Below are positions 1 to 7,531 of a stretch of 64,000 bases of DNA, one piece after another (position 1 is the first letter of the stretch; each line of letters begins with the position of its first letter). The stretch comes from Nonomuraea turcica (GTDB lineage: Bacteria; Actinomycetota; Actinomycetes; Streptosporangiales; Streptosporangiaceae), in contig NZ_JAUZQF010000044.1 of the NCBI RefSeq assembly GCF_030718205.1, positions 1 to 64,000 of the forward strand. Reading direction: 5' to 3'. The notes beneath the pieces were generated by a model. It saw nothing but the letters and a program-made list of their open reading frames with translations, had not been told where the DNA came from and did no database searches. The position numbers and the translations under genes are program-made.

Positions 1-330
1 TCACTCACCAGAAAGGTGCACCTGCTTCTGCAGCGGATATGGCGTCGACACCCAAATCCTTGCAGGTCAGGGGCACCTTTTCTCATGATCTAGAACGCAG
101 CTACCGCCTCGGCTGAATACTTGAGGCCAGCAGCGCCGTTCATCACAACGTTCCGTGGAGCGGTGGCCGGGACTGCACAATACTATGCATCACAAATCGA
201 CTATGCAACCAAAAAAGCTACGGGGTAGGCATCGACTAACACTGCTGGAATAACCCGTGGAGCCACGGATGCGAGTTCACGCGGACCAAATAGAAAAAGA
301 TAATGGCAGCATAGGGAGGACTCACAGGGA
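1..330. other. Left edge, no gene recognised
   Basis: I see no convincing coding frame, RNA gene or repeat here. The base composition is clearly less GC-rich than the chromosome-like part of the window, in keeping with a decayed accessory region. Confidence 0.4.
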
Positions 331-547
331 ATGAAATACGCATCCTTCACCCTCGGCGGCTTTGCAAACCATCGTCATCGCCATTTCGCTCATCGTGAAG
401 ACAAGCGATAATCCGGAAGTAAGCTTATTGGGCGGCATCTTCACTTCCGTAGGAATCGCGATAGGCACGGTAGCGATCGTGCTCTATCAGATTAACCGCC
501 TCATCGAGCGGGATCGGGACCGCCGCGGCGCTGGACCTCGATCATGA
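331..547 (+). pseudogene. Small membrane protein gene, probably frameshifted
   Basis: An ATG at 331 sits about 11 bases after a GGGAGGA ribosome-binding site and begins MKYASFTLGG. It then runs out of frame after a TTT at 361-363. Removing one T would join it to the frame that continues to 547, which has two hydrophobic stretches (VIAISLIV and IFTSVGIAIGTVAIVLY) and a charged arginine-rich tail. The reconstructed product would be about 70 residues with two membrane segments. No family is recognised. Alternatively the second frame may be translated alone from TTG 362, but that start has no visible ribosome-binding site. Confidence 0.3.
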
Positions 548-1007
548 TCCGTGCAGCGGCCACCGGCTCCGCTACCAGACCTGCGGGAAGTCCTTCTAGG
601 AGCCATCCATCGGAGGGGAACGATGCCTCGGCGTCATCCTCATCGACAGCTACGACGCCTCCGCGCTCAACATCAACGATCAGCATCGCGGCCCCAAGTC
701 ATCGTGCCTGCGCCACTAGGGACCGAATTCTCCATATTTATCGATAATGTCGCGATCATAGCTTTTAATGGGCGCGTGCGTCTTAGCGCCTCTTCATGTG
801 CGTCCTCATAAGAGTTGCCGGTCATCGAGATCAACCGGAGGCCGACCTAGTCAGGCTGTGCGCCACGGCCCAGCCGGTGCCGCACGAATTCTCTGAACTA
901 GAAACCACGCGGTCTGCAGAGGGCAAACACGAGAACAGTTCTCAACAAAGCGGCCCACACCGGAGAGGCGCAGACCGCTCGGCTTGACCGTGTAGGATCC
1001 GCTGAAA
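548..1007. other. Gene-poor spacer
   Basis: Short open frames exist on both strands, but none has a credible start, codon usage or recognisable protein. It is most likely non-coding or decayed sequence. Confidence 0.35.
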
Positions 1008-1226
1008 TCAGCGACGACTCGAATTCTGGTTCTCCCGAATGACCAGAACAAGGGTGGCCACCGAGGTCGGTAACAGAATGAGCAGCCCTCCATTGAGCAG
1101 TAACTGGCCCGGGGCAGTGGAATTGGTGCCAGTGGATATCCAGACGGCGATGGAAGCGACCGTCATGGCCAAGCCGACGATATTGAGTGCTAAGAGCGCA
1201 AATTTTAGCTTCCGGTTTTGTCGCAC
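1008..1226 (-). CDS. Small two-helix membrane protein, unknown function
   Basis: About 72 residues from a GTG at 1226 (MRQNRKLKF). The frame stays open further upstream, but that extension is Ser/Thr/Arg-rich and unconvincing. A positively charged N-terminus precedes two hydrophobic segments (LALNIVGLAMTVASIAVWI and LLILLPTSVATLVLV), and the tail is polar. A GAGAG ribosome-binding-like stretch lies upstream. I recognise no family. Its neighbours are remnants of an integrase module, so it may be cargo of a lost mobile element. Whether it is expressed is unclear. Confidence 0.35.
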   Translation of the reverse strand: MRQNRKLKFALLALNIVGLAMTVASIAVWISTGTNSTAPGQLLLNGGLLILLPTSVATLVLVIRENQNSSRR

Positions 1227-1309
1227 ATAAGACTCTCTGCTGATGGACGATGTAGCCGAATGGTATCTCGTTCGCGTAAGCGAAGACGTCAGCGTCCGTT
1301 CGGGCATGG

Positions 1310-1600
1310 TTATGACAGGGCGCCTGGCTGAGCGCCGGGAAGGGAAGCGGCGCGGTCGGCGATGCCGGAGAAGGCGAGCATGCCGAGGTTGATGGTGGTA
1401 GCGCGGCGAGCTCGTTTGTCGAGCTGAGCGAGCTTGTCTTCGGCGCCAGCCAGGCTGACGCGAAGTCCTTCGATCTCGCCGAGCCAGCCTTCGCGTTCAG
1501 CCTCGGCGATGCGGGCTTCGAGGTTGTCGCGGATCTCGGCGATGCGGTCGCGTTGCTCGGGTGGGCCAGTGGAGTGGGCAGCGTAGGCAACTGTGCTCAT
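1310..1600 (-). CDS. Coiled-coil protein next to recombinase remnant
   Basis: About 96 residues from ATG 1600 (MSTVAYAAHSTGP); the frame is open 15 codons further up. The middle is strongly helical and charged, with heptad-like spacing (RIAEIRDNLEARIAEAERE, then LAGAEDKLAQLDKRARR), as expected for a coiled coil. It lies directly downstream of, and on the same strand as, a truncated tyrosine recombinase. From memory, small proteins of this kind accompany such recombinases in actinomycete integrative modules. A role as accessory or directionality factor is inference; no DNA-binding motif is visible. Confidence 0.45.
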   Translation of the reverse strand: MSTVAYAAHSTGPPEQRDRIAEIRDNLEARIAEAEREGWLGEIEGLRVSLAGAEDKLAQLDKRARRATTINLGMLAFSGIADRAASLPGAQPGALS

Positions 1601-1651
1601 GTATGCATGGGGTCCCGAAGGCGCGTCCGCAGGTGCCGGTGGCAACCTTCC

Positions 1652-2380
1652 TCATCTCGGGCGGATCACGTCCTCCTGGCGCGGCGTGAGGTAGATCTGC
1701 GTAGTCATGAGCTGTGCGTGACCGAGGACGAACTGGACATCGGTCAGTGGCAGCATCGGGTCTTCGGCCATCTGGTAGGCCGCGGTGTGACGGAGCGCGT
1801 GCAAGGTCGCCGACGTGCCGGCTCGCTCGTTGACGCGCTCGAACATGCGGTGCGCCGCGTGGTAGGTCAGTGGCCGCAGCGGCTGGCGCAGCGTCCACCA
1901 CAGCGGCTGCCGCCGCCCCTTCGGGATCAGCTCCTGCATCTCCACCTGGTAAAGCCGCAGCCAGACGAACGCGTCGGTCGAGGTGGGCAGTTCCTGAACC
2001 AGACGGGTGCCCTTACGGACGACGGAGATCAGCTGCCGTCCGGGATCGGCGCCGCCCTGGGCGGTCGAAAGCAGCTCAGAGGCGCGGGCGCCAGTCGAGA
2101 CGTAGAAGGCGACCAGCGCCCGGTCCCGATGCGAAGGGAGCCTGGCGAAGACCTCGTCGAACTCCTTGTCAGAGATGCTGCGCGGGATCCGGGTCGGCAC
2201 TCGCGGCCGATACAACCCCGTCCGCTCGTTCCGGAAAGGCTCCATCGGGTTGTGGTGGGCGTTCGCCCGGTTGCCCCGCCTCGACCAATCCAACGGGAAC
2301 GGGTTGACGATCGGCCCGCTCCCAGTATCACGATGCAGGTCATAGAACCGGCGCAGCACCGTCTCGCTGTGAGCGCGCAC
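1652..2380 (-). pseudogene. Tyrosine recombinase, N-terminally truncated
   Basis: The remaining 242 residues hold the catalytic half of a phage-integrase-type tyrosine recombinase. The first Arg is in STGARASELL, the Lys region is VVRKGTRLVQ, the His-x-x-Arg box is HALRHTAAY, the next His is in VLGHAQLMTT and the Tyr is in QIYLTP. The N-terminal core-binding domain is mostly gone: the frame is closed about 17 codons upstream of the first start (stop near 2432). The C-terminus ends abruptly a few residues after the catalytic Tyr. This is therefore the remnant of an integrase whose front was deleted, with the coiled-coil gene at 1310 as its likely former partner. Confidence 0.65.
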
Positions 2381-2502
2381 GGACTCCGCGTACGGCTTCC
2401 CGCTCGAAGCGGGCGCAGCTGCGCCCGATGATCATCCCGGAGACCGAGGCCCCGCCGGAGGCTGGTCTTGCACCACAGGGTTGTTCCCGCCACAATTCCG
2501 AA

Positions 2503-3084
2503 ATGCTGTCGAGAGTGCCCGCATCGTACAAGGTTGTTCTAGGCGTATGTGGGCTGCTGGGAGTGCTATATCTCGCGAGGTGGCTGAGCGGCGCTGACGC
2601 GTATGTACGTGGACCGTTCTTCTGGCTCCTTCTAGGGGTCAAGGTGATTGCGATTGTCCTGGCGGTGAGAGCAGCGCTGGAGGGGATTCGACGATCACGG
2701 CGGGGCGAGTATCCAGCGCCTATCCCAGGGGAGCCTGTTGATGGTCCTCGGCAACGTCAGCGTCAGGGCGCGGTGGGGGTGGGCTTCGTGACGATTCCGC
2801 TTCTCTCCTCCATCGTCTACGAGTTCGCGGCGACCGAGGGCGATGATCCTTATACCGCCGGTCCGCTTGACCTGGCTGCTTACGCCACCACCGGAGTCAT
2901 GTTCGTGCTGATGATCACGATGGTCATCTGGTCGGCGATCGTGAGTATGCGCGCCATGCGGGTCCCTCCCTGCGGCCCGAGTGGCGGGCGCGGGCGAGAA
3001 CGGCCCACCGCCTTGATCTCTACAAGACTCCACCAGCGAGCCAAGCATCCGACAACAGTGGCGCAGCGCGTTCGGCGTCGGTGA
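2503..3084 (+). CDS. Putative four-helix membrane protein
   Basis: From ATG 2503 (MLSRVPASYKVV) the product is about 193 residues; the frame is open 25 codons further up. Four hydrophobic segments are visible: VVLGVCGLLGVLYL, FFWLLLGVKVIAIVLAV, VGFVTIPLLSSIVY and a long one ending MITMVIWSAIV. After the last helix the sequence turns Pro/Gly/Arg-rich without structure, which may mean the original stop was lost by a frameshift. No family is recognised. It lies between the recombinase remnant and the secreted-protein cluster. Confidence 0.4.
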   Translation: MLSRVPASYKVVLGVCGLLGVLYLARWLSGADAYVRGPFFWLLLGVKVIAIVLAVRAALEGIRRSRRGEYPAPIPGEPVDGPRQRQRQGAVGVGFVTIPLLSSIVYEFAATEGDDPYTAGPLDLAAYATTGVMFVLMITMVIWSAIVSMRAMRVPPCGPSGGRGRERPTALISTRLHQRAKHPTTVAQRVRRR

Positions 3085-3372
3085 ACCCGAGAGCGTCCCG
3101 TCAGGTCGCGACCAGTTGAGAAGCACCGCGGACTCCCCGTTGTACGCGGCCCTCCTTGGTGTGCATGTCAGTGCCGCCCCTCGCAGCCGTTGATCGGGCT
3201 GGCGCGGACCTCCACCAGTCCCACTGTCGCGGCCGACATCACAGGCGGGCGCCAGCAGGAACCGCACCTATATATGGAGCGCGCCACATACGCCCGGGCG
3301 ACAGACACAGCTCGTCTCCGTTCCGGACTCAGCCGAGGCGCTCCCAACACAGCCAAGAACAGGGCATATGAC
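3085..3372. other. Spacer with no supported gene
   Basis: Overlapping short frames are present but none shows a ribosome-binding site plus a plausible protein. Confidence 0.3.
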
Positions 3373-3468
3373 ATGAATACGGATATTTCCGGGCGATACC
3401 TGAAGATCACCTGTGAAGACCTGGCCATGTTAGACGGAGCAGGACTGAATCTGGTTCCTGTGATCTAA
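3373..3468 (+). CDS. Possible 31-residue peptide
   Basis: ATG 3373 opens a short frame, MNTDISGRYLKITCEDLAM continuing for 12 more residues to a stop at 3468. It has an acidic helix-like middle, a single Cys and a hydrophobic end. It lies about 270 bases upstream of the first secreted pseudo-protease gene. The ribosome-binding site is weak, and no maturation enzyme is nearby that would mark it as a peptide precursor. I list it only because its composition looks protein-like compared with the surroundings; it may be chance. Confidence 0.2.
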   Translation: MNTDISGRYLKITCEDLAMLDGAGLNLVPVI

Positions 3469-3669
3469 GACACAATCAAGCGACTACTCTATGTAACATC
3501 GCTCTAACGGAACTTTCGTCCCATCCGCCACATCCCCTGCATACCCTGCGAAAACATCTCTTTCAGATAACAACACGGAAAGGCCTCTGACAGGTAACGG
3601 CACGGTCACACGGGAAACGGCGCCTACCAGATGCCCCAAACCGGGTTCCACCTGCGGAGATCACCACGC

Positions 3670-3708
3670 TATGTTCCTTGCTATCCCTTTACTGACGCAT
3701 GGGACGCA
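3670..3708 (+). promoter_or_regulatory. 39-nt conserved upstream element, copy 1
   Basis: This block reappears with a single mismatch at 5692-5730, at nearly the same distance before the second paralogue. The sequence around both blocks differs. It includes TATGTTCCT and ends in a GC-richer run. It is absent before the third paralogue. It may be a promoter, a regulator site or a 5'-leader element shared by genes 1 and 2. No standard -35/-10 pair at 17-bp spacing is obvious. Confidence 0.5.
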
Positions 3709-3743
3709 TGTTGCGACCCACGACAGAGCAAGGAGCAGTTCCC

Positions 3744-5327
3744 TTGAAGCGCATCCTCATCCCCGCCGGTGGCGCCCTTATGGCCACCGGCCTTCTGGCC
3801 GCCGGCCTCGCCGGTACGGCGCAGGCCGACACTGACATCGCCAAGGACCCGATGGCGACGAGTGCGGCCAACGCCAAGGCGATCGTCGACTACTGGGCGG
3901 AGAGCAACGGTGCTGCCCTCAAGGCCGCTACCGAGTCCAACGTCTGGGACAAGGCTGACGTCGCCAAGCTGCAGAGCAAGGGCGGTTACAGCTCGGACAC
4001 CAAGCCGGGTTCGACCGCTCCGATCGGCGAAGAGAAGAAGACCACCGCCAAGGTTCAGAACGTGAACCTGCCGAAGACCATCGGCAAGGTGTTCTTCGTC
4101 AACAGCAAGGGCGAGAAGAAGTGGTGCTCCGCCACTTCGATCCAGTCCAAGTACCGCAACCTGGTCGCCACTGCCGGCCACTGCGTGTACGACACCGCCA
4201 CGAACTCGGACGTCATGTCCAAGTGGGTCTTCGTCCCCGGCTACTACCAGGGCAGGGCTCCTTGGGGCATCTACGTGGGTAAGCAGGCCTTCACCCACTA
4301 CGACTTCGACGTCTACGAGGACTACGACCGCGACTACGCGTTCGTGACCGTTTACAACGGTGTCTCCATCTCCGCGAGCCGTGTGAACAGCAAGCAGGTC
4401 CTCAAGTCGGAGTACGACGCCTACGAGGGCAAGAAGGAAGTCAAGAGCACCGAGCTCAAGGACATCCCTGGCGGCAAGACCGCCGAGCAGCAGTACCTGG
4501 AGGGGCTGGACAAGTACGGCCCCAACGGTGGCTTCCGCGCCGAGAACGTGACCACGAAGGAAGCGGCCGGCGGCAACTTCAAGGACTCGGTTGCGACCAC
4601 GGACGAGGTCGAGGTCACCGAGCTGCAGTGGACCAACGCTCCCAAGCCGAGCGAGGACCCCAAGCAGTGGAAGAACGGTGACCAGGGCGCGACCAAGCTG
4701 ACCCCGCTCACCGAGGCCGAGTACAAGAAGCTGCTCGACGAGAAGGCCGCTGGCAAGGTCAAGGGCAAGGTCTTCAAGGACGACCGAGGCGACTACTGGC
4801 TCAAGCAGTTCTACCTGATCCAGTGGTACAAGGTCACCAAGTCGACCAAGTACTTCCACGACTCCTTCTTCATCTTCACGGGTGGGGACATCACGGTTAA
4901 GGACGCTGGCCGCCTGGGCGACAACGTCGGCGGGCAGGGCTTCGCCTGGAACCAGCCCACCGGCAAGTACGTCCGCGTGTTCGGCTACCCGGCCGCGCCG
5001 CACCCTGACGGCAACAAGGCCTACACCGGCGTCACGCCGAAGTGGTGCTACGGCAAGACTTCGGGCAAGCTGGTCGGCTCCGCTGCCAAGAAGATCGAGG
5101 AGCACGTCGCCCTCAAGTGCGCCATGACCGAGGGCGCCGACGGTGGCCCGTGGCTGTACAAGTACAGCAACGCCAAGCGTCTCGGCTACGTGAACGGTGT
5201 CATCAGCACCTTCAACGACCAGGACGGCAACGGCCGCGTGGACTACATCTCCTCGCCGTACTTCGACGGTGAGACCAACATCGTCTACAAGGCCGCCGCG
5301 ACCGTGTGGTCCGGCAAGGTTGTGTGA
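3744..5327 (+). CDS. Secreted trypsin-fold protein, copy 1, nucleophile Ser replaced by Asp
   Basis: The start is TTG 3744, eight bases after AAGGAG, and gives MKRILIPAGG, a signal peptide and likely cleavage after AQA. Of 527 residues, the N-terminal half carries the His motif ATAGHC (His146) and the Asp motif DRDYAFVTV (Asp197). The C-terminal part has the region where a chymotrypsin/V8-type enzyme shows G-x-S-G-G-P, but here it reads GADGGPW with Asp466. Between them lies an extra Lys/Glu-rich module of roughly 190 residues. Cys pairs WCS/GHC and KWC/LKC suggest two disulfides. As read, it should not be a classical serine protease; a binding, decoy or inhibitor role is inference. It is first in a tandem array of three and is followed by a strong terminator. 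Confidence 0.85.
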   Translation: MKRILIPAGGALMATGLLAAGLAGTAQADTDIAKDPMATSAANAKAIVDYWAESNGAALKAATESNVWDKADVAKLQSKGGYSSDTKPGSTAPIGEEKKTTAKVQNVNLPKTIGKVFFVNSKGEKKWCSATSIQSKYRNLVATAGHCVYDTATNSDVMSKWVFVPGYYQGRAPWGIYVGKQAFTHYDFDVYEDYDRDYAFVTVYNGVSISASRVNSKQVLKSEYDAYEGKKEVKSTELKDIPGGKTAEQQYLEGLDKYGPNGGFRAENVTTKEAAGGNFKDSVATTDEVEVTELQWTNAPKPSEDPKQWKNGDQGATKLTPLTEAEYKKLLDEKAAGKVKGKVFKDDRGDYWLKQFYLIQWYKVTKSTKYFHDSFFIFTGGDITVKDAGRLGDNVGGQGFAWNQPTGKYVRVFGYPAAPHPDGNKAYTGVTPKWCYGKTSGKLVGSAAKKIEEHVALKCAMTEGADGGPWLYKYSNAKRLGYVNGVISTFNDQDGNGRVDYISSPYFDGETNIVYKAAATVWSGKVV

Positions 5328-5376
5328 AGTTGACGCAGAGCGAACGGCGATGAACCGTTCGTAAACCGTCGCAAGC

Positions 5377-5404
5377 GAAGGGCTCGGCATCCGCCGAGCC
5401 CTTC
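5377..5404 (+). terminator. Hairpin terminator after copy 1
   Basis: A perfect 12-bp stem (GAAGGGCTCGGC with its complement) closes a 4-base loop, about 50 bases after the stop of the first paralogue. No long T-run follows, which is usual in high-GC actinomycetes. Confidence 0.75.
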
Positions 5405-5691
5405 CGCGTTCAGACCCCGAAAGTGAAGGCGTTTGGACGCATGGCGCGCCCATACGGTGCCATCAATCTAATGTGATCTGCATCACATCACCGAGCGGAG
5501 GAGGATCAACGCGACACCTTCGCCCCGCTGGCCACACTGACAACTTCCTTATGTTGATCAGGGCAAACGGCCACACGGAGAGCTTCTCTCAACTCCTGCG
5601 CATCAGCCACTTAAACATCACAGAACGATCACGCCCGGCTTGTCGCATCTTTTCCTCTCAAAGCGACTACCCGAGTTCAAGATCGGCACTG
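5405..5691. other. Intergenic region upstream of copy 2
   Basis: No gene is supported here. It holds the region upstream of the second paralogue and leads into the conserved 39-nt element at 5692. Confidence 0.4.
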
Positions 5692-5730
5692 TATGTTCCT
5701 GGCTATCCCTTTACTGACGCATGGGACGCA
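5692..5730 (+). promoter_or_regulatory. 39-nt conserved upstream element, copy 2
   Basis: This matches 3670-3708 with one substitution and sits the same way relative to the TTG start of the second paralogue. The AAGGAG site and TTG start follow at equal spacing, so the transcription and translation signals of copies 1 and 2 share a common origin. Confidence 0.5.
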
Positions 5731-5762
5731 AGAGGCGTTCCACGACAGCGCAAGGAGTTACC

Positions 5763-7349
5763 TTGAAGCGCATCCTCCTCCCCGCCGGTGGCGCCATTCT
5801 GGCCACCGGTCTGCTGGCTGCTGGTCTGGCCGGCACGGCTTCCGCGTCCGGCGAGATCATCGACACTCCGCTGACGCCGAACGACAAGGTCTCCCAGACC
5901 GTCGACTTCTGGTTCAAGGCGAACGGCGCTGCCCTGCGGGCCGCGTCGTACTACCGCTTCGACTACAAGGAAGTCGACAAGCTCAAGACCGCGGGTGGCT
6001 ATACCGCGGACACCAAGCCGGGCTCCACCGCCCCCATTGGTGAAGAGAAGAAGACCACCGCCAAGGTTCAGAACGTGAACCTGCCGAAGACCATCGGCAA
6101 GGTGTTCTTCGAGGGCGTCGACGGCAAGCTGTACTGGTGCTCCGCCACCTCCATCCAGGCGAAGTACCGCAACCTGGTTGCCACCGCCGGTCACTGCGTC
6201 TTCCAGACGAAGCAGAACGGCGCGGTCCTCGACAAGTGGGTCTTCGTCCCCGGTTACTACCAGGGCAGGGCTCCTTGGGGCATCTACGTGGGCAAGCAGG
6301 CCTTCGCCCACTACGACTTCGCCAACTACGAGGACTACGACCGCGACTACGCGTTCGTCACGGTCTACAACGGCATCAACCTCAACTTCAGCAAGGTTGA
6401 GGGCAAGCAGGTCCTCAAGTCGGAGTACGACGCCTACGAGGGCAAGAAGGAAGTCAAGAGCACCGAGCTCAAGGACATCCCCGGTGGCAAGACCGCCGAG
6501 CAGCAGTACAAGGAGGGGCTGGACAAGTACGGCCCCAACGGCGGCTTCCGCGCCGAGGACGTGACCTCGAAGGAGCCGGCTGGCGGCAACTTCGAGGACT
6601 CCGTTCCCACCGTGGACGAGGTCGAGGTCACCGAGCTGCAGTGGACCAACGCTCCTGCGGTGGTCGACCCCAAGGACGCCACGACGTGGAAGAACGGTGA
6701 CAAGGGTGCCACCAACGACACCCCGCTCACCGAGGCCGAGTACAAGAAGCTGCTCGACGAGAAGGCCGCCGGCAAGGTCAAGGGCAAGGTCTTCAAGGAC
6801 GACATGGGCGACTACTGGCTCCGCCAGTACTACGTGATCCAGTGGTACAAGGTCTCCAAGTCGACCAAGTACTTCCACGACTCGTTCTTCATCTACACGG
6901 GTGGGGACCTGACCGTCAAGGACGCTGGTCGCCTCGGCGACAACGTCGGCGGCCAGGGCTTCGCGTGGAACCAGCCGACCGGCAAGTACGTCCGTACCTT
7001 CGGGTACCCGGGTGGCGAGCACCCCGACGGCAGCAAGCCCTTCACGGGTGTCACGCCGAAGTGGTGCTACGGCAAGACGTCGTCCAAGGTCAACGTCTAC
7101 GCGCCTCTCAAGGCTGAGGAGCTCGTTGCCCTGAAGTGCGCCGTCACCCCGGGCTACAACGGCTCGCCGTGGCTGCTCAAGTACAGCAACGCCAAGCGTC
7201 TTGGCTACGTCAACGGTGTCACCACCGCTGTGTTCGGCGACAGCGACAAGAACAACCGCAACGACACCATCTACTCGTCGTACTTCGACGGCGAGACGGC
7301 CATGGTGTACAACGCTGCCGCCAACCTGTGGTCCGGCAAGATGTCCTAA
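5763..7349 (+). CDS. Secreted trypsin-fold protein, copy 2, nucleophile Ser replaced by Asn
   Basis: The start is TTG 5763 after AAGGAG. The signal peptide MKRILLPAGG is nearly that of copy 1, with likely cleavage after ASA. Of 528 residues, the His motif is ATAGHC (His144) and the Asp motif DRDYAFVTV (Asp195). The nucleophile loop is the most altered of the three, GYNGSPW: Asn466 replaces Ser and the following GG has become GS. The central Lys/Glu-rich module is close to identical to those of copies 1 and 3. If translated and exported it should lack serine-protease chemistry. A 14-bp hairpin terminator follows. Confidence 0.85.
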   Translation: MKRILLPAGGAILATGLLAAGLAGTASASGEIIDTPLTPNDKVSQTVDFWFKANGAALRAASYYRFDYKEVDKLKTAGGYTADTKPGSTAPIGEEKKTTAKVQNVNLPKTIGKVFFEGVDGKLYWCSATSIQAKYRNLVATAGHCVFQTKQNGAVLDKWVFVPGYYQGRAPWGIYVGKQAFAHYDFANYEDYDRDYAFVTVYNGINLNFSKVEGKQVLKSEYDAYEGKKEVKSTELKDIPGGKTAEQQYKEGLDKYGPNGGFRAEDVTSKEPAGGNFEDSVPTVDEVEVTELQWTNAPAVVDPKDATTWKNGDKGATNDTPLTEAEYKKLLDEKAAGKVKGKVFKDDMGDYWLRQYYVIQWYKVSKSTKYFHDSFFIYTGGDLTVKDAGRLGDNVGGQGFAWNQPTGKYVRTFGYPGGEHPDGSKPFTGVTPKWCYGKTSSKVNVYAPLKAEELVALKCAVTPGYNGSPWLLKYSNAKRLGYVNGVTTAVFGDSDKNNRNDTIYSSYFDGETAMVYNAAANLWSGKMS

Positions 7350-7401
7350 TTCTGGGACATCCCTGGAGCTGGGGGTCCAAACCTCAGACCAACCGCTTTA
7401 C

Positions 7402-7433
7402 CCGAAGGGCTCGGCTTCTGCCGGGCCCTTCGG
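7402..7433 (+). terminator. Hairpin terminator after copy 2
   Basis: A 14-bp stem starting CCGAAGGGC, with one T-G pair and a TTCT loop, is followed by CCTGTTT. Its core AAGGGCTCGGC matches the terminator after copy 1, so the terminator was probably duplicated with the gene. Confidence 0.75.
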
Positions 7434-7531
7434 CCTGTTTGGTGAGAAATCTGAGAAGAACCCTTACCAGAGTGACTAATGGGTCGATAGGGTCTTTACA
7501 TCTTTCTTGACAACTGCCCGTGGAGCCTCCC

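Noticed and set aside
3681..5453. A 590-codon minus-strand frame opposite pseudo-protease copy 1 (a similar one lies opposite copy 2)
   Set aside because: It is an antisense shadow of a high-GC gene; the product is Val/Leu/Gly-rich with no recognisable family.
5693..6043. Leader peptide MFLAIPLLTHGT encoded by the conserved 39-nt element
   Set aside because: The same peptide start occurs before copies 1 and 2 but simply follows from DNA identity; no ribosome-binding site precedes it and the rest of the frame is a shadow of the secreted-protein gene.
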